Origin: Cloeon dipterum
Lineage: Eukaryota; Arthropoda; Insecta; Ephemeroptera; Baetidae
DNA length: 64,000 nt
Assembly: GCF_949628265.1 (NCBI RefSeq)
Contig: NC_088790.1
Span: 8,746,545-8,810,544, forward strand
Direction of reading: 5' to 3'
The position numbers and the translations under genes were made by a program. This document shows positions 1 through 14,700 of this stretch, in pieces; the stretch's first letter is position 1; every line of letters starts with the position of its first letter. The notes beneath the pieces were generated by a model. It was not told the origin of the DNA. It ran no database searches and worked only from the letters and a program-made list of their open reading frames with translations.

Positions 1-129
1 TGTGTCGGAGTTTTTTGTAGGCGTAACAGGCAACAAACTCCAAGTCGCCATCTGATTGGCTGAAAAAGCTATCGACCTGCCACCTGCCAGTGGATGCTGA
101 ACTTCTTAGCTGGCTCATTTACGCGCCAT
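1..129. other. Left flank of the hAT insertion, no gene seen
   Basis: This short stretch lies outside the transposon. I see no coding exon in it. Before the insertion it would have been continuous with position 5884 onward, so it is probably part of the intergenic or promoter DNA upstream of IARS2. Confidence 0.5.
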
Positions 130-137
130 ATGAGTGA
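130..137. repeat. Left 8-bp target-site duplication of the hAT element
   Basis: The octamer ATGAGTGA directly precedes the element's terminal TAGGGCTGCCA, and the same octamer directly follows the other end at 5876-5883. An 8-bp duplication is the hallmark of hAT-superfamily integration. The two copies are identical, which argues for a fairly recent insertion. Confidence 0.93.
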
Positions 138-148
138 TAGGGCTGCCA
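138..148 (+). repeat. Left terminal inverted repeat of the hAT element
   Basis: TAGGGCTGCCA at this end is the exact reverse complement of the last 11 bp of the element. The next three bases (GAC here, ACC at the other end read inward) no longer match. Confidence 0.9.
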
Positions 149-789
149 GACACTTACTGCAAGCGACCCGGAGCTTAAACGAAAAAAGGGGTGTGGCTTA
201 AAAGGGGGCGTGGTCAGAGGGGGTGTTTCGGTGTTTGTTCAAACTTCAGACGCGAAAGACCGACTCCAACGTCGCCAAACAGATGGTAAACACACGCATC
301 GTCGCATCGTGGCCACAGCGGCATGAAAAGTGATCCAAGATCTCGTGGTTTTCTCATCTTATTATGGACGGAAAATGGAAAAACGGCGAGAGGGAAGAGG
401 GAATGCGAAATCAAAAGCTTCCGTGTGACTGGAGAAGCTACGAAGTGGTTTCTGTGCCTGTCACTCCCGCAAAACAGGTGAGATAATTAAAATAGAAAAT
501 GTATGTACAGAAAATTCAATGCGGGCTATGTGCAATTCCGCCTTCTGTACAAGACTAGCTTTTATTTTATGAAATATAATTGAATTCTTCCTGCTCTTGG
601 AAAATTGCGCTCCTTTCAACAAATATTCAGTGTCAAATTATTTGTCGCCCTTTTCTTGCGACAAAGAAATTCGCGTTTGGTTGTTGAAAGTTCCACGATT
701 ATTGCACTACCAGGACAGTAATAATTATTATCGTTGTTTCATGATTGAAGAATTTATTTATTTATTTATCTCTGCAGATGATGACAAGC
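149..789. other. hAT subterminal region without a convincing gene
   Basis: Between the left TIR and the minisatellite there are G-rich runs (GGGGTGTGGC and GGGGGCGTGG near 190-215) and a CCCGGAG like those at the right end. Small ORFs at 214-414 and 597-830 have no recognisable content. This is probably the 3' untranslated or subterminal part of the element, since the transposase reads leftward. Confidence 0.5.
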
Positions 790-1782
790 TGATGCCCATT
801 GAGTTGCTGCTGCCCTCTGAAAAATGCTGACGACTGACCCTCGTCTGACGACATAGACCTGGCCACTGCTGGGCAAGGCCATGCAGCTGCCCAAGAAGTC
901 CCTGCTGCTGCCCCAGAAGTCCTGCTGCTGCCCATTGAGTCCCTGCTGTTGCCCATTGAGTTGCTGCTGCTGCCCATTGAGTTGCTGCTGCTGCTCCACA
1001 CTGAAAAATGCTGACGACTGACCCTCGTCTGGCGACATAGACCTGGCCACTGCTGGGCAAGGCCATGCAGCTGCCCAAGAAGACCCTGCTGCTGCCCCAG
1101 AAGTCCTGCTGCTGCCCATTGAGTCCCTGCTGTTGCCCATTGAGTTGCTGCTGCTGCTCCACACTGAAAAATGCTGACGACTGACCCTCGTCTGACGACA
1201 TAGACCTGGCCACTGCTGGGCAAGGCCGTGCTGCTGACCAAGAAGTCCCTGCTGCTGCCCCAGAAGTCCTGCTGCTGCCCATTGAGTCCCTGCTGTTGCC
1301 CATTGAGTTGCTGCTGCTGCCCATTGAGTTGCTGCTGCTGCTCCACACTGAAAAATGCTGACGACTGACCCTCGTCTGGCGACATAGACCTGGCCACTGC
1401 TGGGCAAGGCCATGCAGCTGCCCAAGAAGACCCTGCTGCTGCCCCAGAAGTCCTGCTGCTGCCCATTGAGTCCCTGCTGTTGCCCATTGAGTTGCTGCTG
1501 CTGCTCCACACTGAAAAATGCTGACGACTGACCCTCGTCTGACGACATAGACCTGGCCACTGCTGGGCAAGGCCGTGCTGCTGACCAAGAAGTCCCTGCT
1601 GCTGCCCCAGAAGTCCTGCTGCTGCCCATTGAGTCCCTGCTGTTGCCCATTGAGTTGCTGCTGCTGCCCATTGAGTTGCTGCTGCTGCTCCACACTGAAA
1701 AATGCTGACGACTGTCCCTCGTCTGACGACATAGACCTGGCCACTGCTGCCCAAGAAGTCCCTGCTGCTGCCCAAGAAGTCC
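790..1782. repeat. CTG-rich minisatellite with alternating 184/163-bp units
   Basis: The landmark TGAAAAATGCTGACGACTG begins at 818, 1002, 1165, 1349, 1512 and 1696, so spacings run 184, 163, 184, 163, 184. The longer unit contains one extra 21-bp TGCCCATTGAGTTGCTGCTGC segment. The true period is therefore a 347-bp dimer, a higher-order repeat. The units are nearly identical, with diagnostic differences such as GTCTGACG versus GTCTGGCG that also alternate. It ends beside a poly-C run at about 1781-1792. It lies wholly within the hAT element, downstream of the transposase stop. The long minus-strand ORFs across it are a by-product of repeat composition and I do not call them genes. Confidence 0.92.
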
Positions 1783-1792
1783 CCCCCCCCCC

Positions 1793-2160
1793 AAAAGCAA
1801 AGTTGACATCTGCACTGCGCAGTGTAAACTTGGAATAATATTTTCAAAAAATAAAAAAATTTATTTCAAAACAAAAATTTTTATTTTAATTATAAATTTG
1901 ACATCATTTTACGCATAATAGACGTAAACTTTCACATTTCTTATTTACATAATATCAATTGACTTAGACAGTCATTTCAATTTTATTTCAGTCCCAAATG
2001 ATCAGTCTTCACGTATGGTAAATGCTTGTTTAACGCATATTTCATTAAGGAACTGTACTATAGGAATTGAGCTTAGCAAGTGAACACAGCATTGGTTACT
2101 GAAATCACATCATTTCATCTTTTTCAGTTGATTTATAAACTTTCAGACTCTATATTAAGC
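1793..2160. other. AT-rich 3' untranslated region of the transposase gene
   Basis: No ORF is supported here. Read on the minus strand it follows the transposase stop. TTTATT on the plus strand (an AATAAA signal on the minus strand) occurs at 1982-1987 and 1860-1865, either of which could end the transcript before the minisatellite. Confidence 0.5.
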
Positions 2161-5076
2161 CTAAGACATCAAATATTTTCTTGCACTCACAACCATTTCG
2201 ATTAGCTTCTTTTGATTCGGATGACGCAGGAACGCAGGGAAGGCTGAACAGAGCATATCGAAATTAAAGTAGACCATCATCTCAGATTCAACAGATGATA
2301 CAAGCAATGAGTTCCTTTCAGGGGTCCATGCAGCCTTAAGAACCGAGAAAATTCTTTCAACAAATGCATTTGATGATGGGATAGACATCACAAATGATAC
2401 TAATTTAAATAGCGTACACATCGGGCGCTCGTTTTGTTGGTTGAACAACAAAGCCCAAATCTTGGGTAGAGTTTGAGACATTAGATCGGTCTGCTGCATA
2501 TTCCTCAAAAGTTTGTTAGCTACCACAACATCAGAAAAGAGGAGATCGCAGTCAACTGTAATTCTGAGTAACTGACAGAGATCCGCAATTTCCCTAAATA
2601 CGAGCTTGTCCGTCTTCTTGACGTTCAGGGCTTGGCATTGAGCGTACAAACCCCCTAGAGCATACCTCTTTTCAATGTAGTTGATGGCATCTTCCACCGA
2701 GCGCCGACACTGATCCAGAAAGCACTTCTTTTCATAGCTGGTAAGCGCTACTAGTCCTTTGTCAATTGTACTTCCAAAGTAGTTGCTCTCAACCCTATAT
2801 CAGAAGTCAGAACATGAATTTTTAAAATTAAACAAAAAGAATTTTTTACCTTTCCTTCAGATTGCTTACAAGCTCTGATACGCACTCCTCAACATCCATG
2901 ATAGTAGCTTCGGTTCTCTCTAGACACTTGATGGAAGTAGCAAACACCGAGCTCAAAGTTGACCAAAATTGAAGGTGCATTTCATTTAGGGTCGGATTGT
3001 TCTCGTCTGTGAGTTCATGCTAGCAAGAAATAAAATAAAATTTAGAAAATTTATTAACTTTTAAAATTTACCTCTTGATCATGTAGGAACTCCCAAATCA
3101 TTTGAGGGCATTTAGTTTCACCCAAACCCAAGAAGTACGCCTTCAATGGCTTCCAGAATTTTTGGATTTTATGCAAACCTTCGGCGAGAGACAGCCAGCG
3201 AACGTTGGTGTGCTTCGTGATCTAAGATCAATAAACATTAAATATGATTATAAATAAATTAAGCATTCCTACCTGCTGGTACTCCACATCACAGTATTCG
3301 AATACCTCCATCAGCGCCGCTTCTCTCTTCGACGATTGGTTTAGGTGCCCACATATTTTTAAAAGAATAGCTTCGCAGTCTGGCTTGTATCTGACCATAG
3401 CGTTTTTGGCAGCATTGTGCAACAGGTGTGCAGGGCACTTCAGAGGCAAAATCTTTGGATTTTCCATTTTAAGTTTGGCATACACGGAATTTTGTGTGCC
3501 AAAATTGACGCTGCAGCTATCCCCAGCAAACGCTGCTACATGCTCTACTTGTAACCCCATCTGAGCAAGGCTTTGCTTGAGGTCAGAATGTAGCTCTAAA
3601 ATTTTGAAGAATGAAAAATTTGTTAAATTAATTATTTTAAATTACTTTGAGCTGTTCCGTCTGAACTACAGACTACGGAGATCACTTTCTCTTTCAGGCC
3701 TTCTCCTTCTTTGAAGTACCTGACAACGTATGGGTAAATCGACTTATTGAATCTGGTTGACCCATCAGACATGATTGTAAAATAGCGGGGTTGCCGGTTG
3801 TAATTGGAGTCTTGGGACAACACCAGATCCATCTTGACCATGGATAGCGAATATGGGGCAAGTGCACCCCGCACGACTGCTGCTGCTTTAGTCCTTCCAC
3901 AGGTCGTCTTGGCTGCTGTTTTAGAATCTTTGAAAATTTTAGGCAGCAACTGAAACAATTAATTAGGATTCTAGAAAGGCCTATTATTTCAAATATTTTA
4001 TTTAAAGGATGATAGTGAAATATTAATGTAGAAAAATGTAATCGCGAATTTCTCTAAGAGTGTTTAAGTTGATATTTTCCATTATACTTTTATATTTTAC
4101 CTTGCTTTCGCAGTCAACTGATGCGTAGCTATGGTGGTGCTTGATGGCATGGAAGCAAAGAGTTGCTTCCGCGACAGCGATTTCAACGTCTGGTTTAGAG
4201 AGCTCCTTCACAGCGTAAGAATCAATTTTTGATTGCGTACTGGCTTTGGAAAGGTGAACTTGGTGTGCCTTAGACGCTTCGTGTTCTGTAAGGGCCTTAA
4301 GACCATCATGGCGCACACTCTTCCTTACACTACAGCAAACACATAAGAAGGTTTCATCATCAATTTTCTTAAGCCAGTGGGAAAAGCGAGGGTCACGCAG
4401 CCATTCCTCTTGAAAACTGGAGTAGTATCCCCCTGATGGTTTTCTTTTCTTTGATTTCCTCTGTCTCGGTTTCCTCCTTTTTGTGGATCCCTTGTGGTTA
4501 ATCATTTCTCCACCACTTTCGGACTCAACCTCATGGGCAGGGGGAGAGTTATCTCTTGTTTCTTTCTCAGTATCCGATTCAATTCCCGAATTATACACAT
4601 CTGACTCAAGTCGGCTGAAGTCGGCTTGACAATCTACATCATCCACTCTATCGCCCATTTGTCCGCTGATAGACGATTCTTCAGGGAGATCAAAGGTCTG
4701 TTCAGTGCTTTCTTCATAAGATAGAGCTACCGAGAATACATTTTAAATTTATACATTAAAACATTCTTCATTTAAGCTCATTACCATCACTTGCTTTGCC
4801 TCTATTTGCTGCATCATTGCGTACAATTTGTACAGGAATTTTTATTCCATTCACCTCCCAGATGAGGGTGTTGTCATCTTCACCTTCATTTGTATTTGTC
4901 GTCAATAAATGGTATGCACTATTCACATTTATATCCCTCTGGTTATTTGAGTGTGTGTCGACGTCGACGCTGGATTCGCCGTGTAGAATTTCTATTGTGT
5001 CGTCCTGGGAGTCTGCTGAAGGTTTTGAGGGGACAATCGTATTTCCCCTTTGTTTTCTAATTATATATTTATCCAT
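2161..5076 (-). CDS. hAT-family transposase, seven coding exons, intact
   Basis: Coding exons by splice signals are 5076-4785, 4726-4101, 3949-3646, 3595-3273, 3221-3072, 3019-2850 and 2794-2161. Their 2499 nt give 832 aa plus a stop with matching phase at every junction. Introns are mostly 48-60 bp, one about 150 bp. A 5' UTR exon probably ends at 5146. The protein begins MDKYIIRKQRG. Near residue 230 is a zinc-finger-like module (FQEEWLRDPRFSHWLKK, then CVCC and spaced His) resembling the BED/TTF fingers of hAT proteins. Candidate DDE acidic residues are D368 (TIMSDGSTRF), D433 (AFAGDSCSVNFG) and E768 in SSNAFVERIFS, which belongs to the hAT C-terminal dimerisation domain. A TNVRWLSL segment fits the hAT insertion domain. 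No frameshift or stop is seen. The family assignment is sure. The residue alignment is my inference. Confidence 0.9.
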
Positions 5077-5146
5077 GGTGTACTTGTATGCTATGAAAAA
5101 CAGTTTGCTATTGATTACACTAAATATTTGTATTGATATACTCACT

Positions 5147-5861
5147 TTTTTCCCATGCTAGTTTATTTGCCTTCCAGTGAAGTGAAATTGATGCTGACTA
5201 GATCACTAGATAGTAGATAGAGGATGAAATAGGGATTTTCAGTCTTCATTTCTTATGGTCTTTCAGTTCGCAGTGTTTTGTTCTGGTTCGCACTTTTCCT
5301 AAAATAGAAAGGTTCAATAAATATCGCAATCAAAAAATCAGGCACCACGGCACCAGCAACCAGCACCAAAGGGCAAGACGAATATTTTCAGCGTATGCAT
5401 ATGCATAATTCAAGATTATTTTTAGTCCGCCGAGGCGCCGACCCAATGACTAAGAACAATTATTATTTATTTCTCCTTACCTTACCCTTACACTTGCATC
5501 CTTACATTGCTCATGTCATAGCTTATATCCTACATTATTCATTATATGATTATATCATAATAATATCACTTTGCTGCATGCTGCTTGTCCTTAATTGAGG
5601 ATACAGATTCCAAAATCCTAATCCCTAATTCTTTCTTAAAACGTAAACAAAGTTGTCAGCCACAGCCACTGTCACCAACATAACTAATATTAACGAGATT
5701 TTCAACTTTGAAAGTATTTCGTCTTAAATGACGTTAATATGGGGAAGAAAGGGTTTTTTTAAAAATTGCTTACAAACCGGAGATTAACTAGTCAAAATTT
5801 AGACCCGGACACTCCGGGTCCAAGTAGTCCAAAACCCGGAGATCTCCGGTCGAAACCCGGA
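5147..5861. other. Right subterminal and promoter region of the hAT element
   Basis: No coding region is supported. Read on the minus strand, this is the transposase promoter side. A 5' UTR exon appears to end at 5146 with a GTGAGTAT donor. The stretch 5800-5865 carries repeated CCCGGA/CTCCGG motifs in both orientations that probably act in transposase binding. Small ORFs at 5395-5598 show only hydrophobic low-complexity content. Confidence 0.55.
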
Positions 5862-5864
5862 GGT

Positions 5865-5875
5865 TGGCAGCCCTA
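5865..5875 (-). repeat. Right terminal inverted repeat of the hAT element
   Basis: TGGCAGCCCTA closes the element and is the reverse complement of the left terminus. It is followed at once by the second ATGAGTGA. Confidence 0.9.
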
Positions 5876-5883
5876 ATGAGTGA
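5876..5883. repeat. Right 8-bp target-site duplication of the hAT element
   Basis: This is the second ATGAGTGA, identical to 130-137. It places the insertion about 190 bp before the IARS2 start codon. Confidence 0.93.
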
Positions 5884-6067
5884 GCAGGGGCTGTTAGCGA
5901 CTAGCGACAATCAAAACATTGCTGTGTGCGAGAAAGAGAAGAGAAGTGCCTGGTTGAACCTGTGGTGGAGTCGACTGAGTCGTCGGAGAGCTTGTAACAT
6001 AAACCATTTTTATTTTTCTTCTCTGATATTTAATTCGAAATTTCAGCATTGCTGAACAAACGCCAAA
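5884..6067 (+). promoter_or_regulatory. IARS2 promoter-proximal region with a possible 5' UTR intron
   Basis: No TATA box is seen. A possible 53-bp 5' UTR intron runs from GTAACA at 5994 to a pyrimidine-rich TTTCAG ending at 6046. The acceptor is good and the donor weak. The start codon context is CCAAAATGT. The hAT element now separates this short segment from whatever regulatory DNA lay upstream. Confidence 0.35.
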
Positions 6068-10662
<4,595 letters not shown>

Positions 10663-11748
10663 ATTAGGTCTGCTCCACAGAAATAGATACGGTTGGTGAC
10701 AATTAGTTTTGAGGAAATTCTAAGCGACCGTAATTAATTTCAAGTACAAAAATTGAGTGATTTAGCCATCATTTCTGTTTTCCAGCAACAATTAGCTAAT
10801 GATGAAATATAATTCAAACTGATAGACAAAACCCAATCAATTTATTTGAGGTACTACCTTTCTGGCTTTAAATTTTTTTGAAATATTCTAGTGTTTTAAA
10901 TTATTTAACTGTTAATTATGCGGCAGCATTATTTAATTTGATCGTTGATCAATTGATGAATATGATTTTCAACTCGGCCATAAAAATTGTGAGTACTTCT
11001 TTTTTGTTAGAATAAAAATAAACGCTTAACTGTAATTCTTAAGTACGCTAAATGTATATATATGATTGTCATTTCCCAATTCAATTAGCTAGGTCTTTCA
11101 AAGTGCAACTTATTCACATATTTTCCAGTTAAGTACTGGAAAATTTTAGAATTATTATAATTATTGTTCTAACAGCATATTTTTTTATAATTATTTTCAA
11201 ACTGTTCAAACTATCTTTGAAAACATTTATCATTCCTCCTTGAGGATTATTTTCTTATCATGTACATCTGTAACTTCCCAACATCGATTAATAATAACAA
11301 TAACTGCTACACGAACATTAAAAAATTTACTAAATACCCCATTTAAAATTAAGTAAGCCATTGGCATCCGTCTTGTTAAGTGACAGGCGAAGAAAGGTGT
11401 GCGCCCACCTCTATTATCTTGACTCTGCCATCTAATACACGACGAGAATTACTTCTCGGGTGATTCTCGTAGTATGGTGCATGGTGTCACAACTTTCCCT
11501 CTCTCATAGCAACAGGCCTTTTTATCTCTCCTCCCAGACTGGCGCGGGGGAACCTCTGAAGCGGAGCGAGTGCGTTCTCGTGGCCTTGTCGCGCTCACTC
11601 CTCACACACTGGCGGCCGAGAGCAGTGGCCGCAGCGGGCGCGACTCAACTCCTCACGTTAGTAGTTTAGCAACGACTTGAAGCGGCTGTGCTTTTTAAAA
11701 ATAGCAGATTCGGATTGTCGGGGCCGACCACCACGTACGAATGAGAAA
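10663..11748 (+). other. IARS2 3' region and MFSD8 promoter
   Basis: An AATAAA signal for IARS2 lies at 11011-11016. The rest is AT-rich until about 11480, where GC content rises (CGCGGGGG, GGCGGCCGAGAGCAGTGGCCGCAGCGGGCGC in pieces around 11540-11640), consistent with a TATA-less promoter and 5' UTR for MFSD8. The small ORF at 11460-11669 looks incidental. Confidence 0.5.
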
Positions 11749-14700
11749 ATGGAGTGGCTCCGTAATAAGAGAAGGTAAGACAGACTCGGAAACTGGTTGT
11801 CGTCACTGAATATTAAAATTTTTAAAATATTTTACAAATCTCATGGCTCTGAGAGGATTGCAAAATATGCCTTAGTTTCTGTTGCATCAATAGCAATACA
11901 ACAGCGGCTCGCTCTTACACCTCCGCAAGTCTAGGACTTTTAGCACTTTTGATAAATCGGCCTGCTCTTATCTTTATTTTAATGTGAAAATAATTTTTTG
12001 TCTGATTGAAAAAAATAAGAGTCAAGCATTAACTCGGTTTTACTATTTTTAATTGACGTTGATGGGTGAGCGTTGTTAAAGCAGGCAACCGGTTGCTCAG
12101 CTGTGAGTTTCAAGGTTCAGTGAGTTATTGTCGCGCCTTCTCATAGTCAGATAATATTCGCGTGAATTGCTAATTCAAAGAATATATAATTGAGTGTGGC
12201 TCTGCGCTTGCTCTGTTAATAATTTACATCACGTTATATATTCACGTTGTAATTTCGTTGCTGACCTTTTGCAGAATCGAGTTCAGTGGGTGAGAGACTT
12301 CCGGATCCTCTCACGAACGATTTAAAAAAGGAATTGAATAATTCCAATGTTGTATGATGATTAGATCAGTTTTTTGTTCTTCATCTCCTCACATAAATTG
12401 TTGCCTCCCCTAACATCAAAAGCCTCAGTTATCTTCCTTTATTTTATAGCAAATTTTATATTAATTGGGATTTCTTCAAAAAATCAGTAAAAATATTATA
12501 ATATTGGATTTGCGTCCAATAAACTCATAAGACCCATGCAACGTTTTATTGGTTAGGAGATAAGACAAGTAAGGACTCTAATTTATCTAAAAAAAAGCCT
12601 TCAGTATCTGTTTTAGTCTGCTAGAAAATGTTATTTTAAGGTATACACTTTTTTTGAAAGATAAAAACAGGCAAAGACCAACTAAATATTTAATGGGCTA
12701 TTTTACAAATAAGTGTGTCAATCTTAATTTTTTACAAGTTTTTATGATGCGCCTGCCGTATCCAATTAAAAAAAAGCAATTTTCGAGCAAGTCAAGGATA
12801 AAAGTATAATATTGTGTAAATGCAATGAGGTACACAAAGTTTCCTTTTGATGCTTTGTGGAAGAGGCAACCACAAAAATTAATAAAGCAACACTCTATTG
12901 AGAAACCCACATCTCACTGCTTTGATGTGTTTCATCGCGTTTGTTTCGAAACTCTTATGTGTTTGAGTCATGATTTTCGCAGACAGAGGAGAGCGGGCGT
13001 CTACAAAACAGCAGATTTAGAGAGTATATCGGAAAGACGGACGCGATGGAGATCTGTTCGAGTAACTTACTTCACTATGTTCCTGATGACCCTGGGCTTT
13101 AGCATCGTGCTCACTGGGATCTGGCCATATTTAGACACAGTATGTTCAGCTAAATTTTTAATTTTTAGAATTTGGCATATTAAAAACTAATATTATTTAT
13201 GTATCGTGTGATTTTGTTCAATCTCGGTTGGGATACTTTTTCAGTTTTCAGCAGGGTTTGTTTAAACCCGCATTAATGTTTAAAATGCACTGTGTGATAC
13301 AAGTTTCTTGCGTATTTTTCCACAAGTATTTTTCAGAGTGTTTAAAGAGTAAATATCACTAAATTATTGCATTTTTGTGATAGCTACCAAATTTCGTTTG
13401 CAAAAAAACATTATATTTTGGCTAAACTCTGCGCGAAAATTAATTCAATATGGTTATAGCTATTAGTAAAATTTTTGTAAGGTGAAAAATTAACATACTT
13501 TTGAACTGTACATGCAGCTGTTTGGGCACCTCAAGCCTCGATTCAGCGGTACTATACCTTAAAAACCAAATTAATACCGCAGTATTAGCTGCTTTACTCA
13601 TTGCTGTACAGAATAAAAAAAGAGGAGACGATCGATTTTGCTCAGCAAAATGAGTAATGTTGGAAATTTTTCAACTATTGCTGATTTAGATGCATCTAAT
13701 CCTCTACCAGTCTGTTTACTCGCATTCTCAGGCATTCTCAGGAGTGTCAAAGCATATTTGAGCATTTCGGGGCTCTAATACTGGCTGCCCATTGTCAGAG
13801 AAGGAAAAGGTGGTTAATTTAGTGACTCGAAATGCTCAAGTAGCTCAACGGGCTGGGAGAGGCGCACCGGCGCCGACTCAGCATGCACTTGCTGGTTTTC
13901 ACACTCTCCCGGCGGCTTTACGGACAAATGTCTGGCGTTTCAATAAAAGACCTCGGTGCGGGGAGCCGAAAAGATGACCAAGATTGGGTCCAAGCTCCTT
14001 TGCGGCCACTCGGACCCCATGTTATTCGCTCGGTGAGCCCACGGAAAGTGCTGAGCAGAGGTTAAAATAAAAATACTGTAGATATGAACTTTGTTCTGGA
14101 GGTCAACTTCCTCTGATCTGAGGTCTAAAAGAGCTAAATCAGCCGACAGTTACAATACAAGATCTTTGTTGTTTAATATTTTCCTCCCAAAATTTATTTG
14201 TTAGCCAACCATCCTGAATTAATTTCCGAGCAGAATTTATTAGCCATTCATTAAAATTTTAAATTTCATAAACTAGCACAGCTTGTTAGAACTAAAAGTT
14301 GATGCTTTTTATTAAATTATGCTCAGCACTCGATCATGACTGTCCTAACAATTGAATTATCAAGCAAGTGTCAAGAAGCTGAAATTTGTTATGTTCAATG
14401 AATTTGATCTGCACTAAATAGAAAAAACCAACCATGGCTGCATTTTTGTGATTTTATCACTGCAAGATTGCGTTTGAATGACTGTGCACACCCTGTGTTT
14501 TCACATTTTAAAGTACTCTGACACCTTTTCTTTAAATATAATCAGTGTGGCTCATTTATTAAAAAAAATGTAGATTATAATTATGATCTCATGTTTTTTT
14601 CCAGTTAGACCCTGATGCAGGTAAAAGCTTCCTCGGCTTTGTCGTGGCGGCGAACCCGCTGGCACAGATGATTGTTTCGCCCCTGTTCGGCTACTGGGCG

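Larger units (their letters stand above)
138..5875 (-). mobile_element. Complete hAT-superfamily DNA transposon, 5738 bp
   Basis: The element is bounded by inverted ends: TAGGGCTGCCA at the left (138-148) and TGGCAGCCCTA at the right (5865-5875), an 11-bp perfect match that then diverges. The TAGGG start fits the YARNG-type hAT terminus. Identical ATGAGTGA octamers flank it. Near the right end are several CCCGGA/TCCGG subterminal motifs (about 5805-5865), and a CCCGGAG occurs about 35 bp inside the left end; such repeats commonly serve as transposase-binding sites. Inside are a spliced minus-strand transposase gene (2161-5076 plus a 5' UTR exon) and a CTG-rich minisatellite (about 790-1782). 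Ends, duplications and reading frame are all intact, so it looks autonomous or only recently silenced. Whether it moves cannot be judged from one copy. Confidence 0.93.

Noticed and set aside
758-1847. Three long Gln/Ser-rich minus-strand ORFs over the CTG repeats
   Set aside because: They are frame-shifted readings of one minisatellite, share its period, and have no splice or start context. Listed as a repeat instead.
12825-13139. An ORF starting 12825 that runs into MFSD8 exon 2, as an alternative N terminus
   Set aside because: The part before 12983 is not similar to MFSD8, and a clear TTTTCGCAG acceptor at 12982 with a phase-matched first exon explains the frame better.
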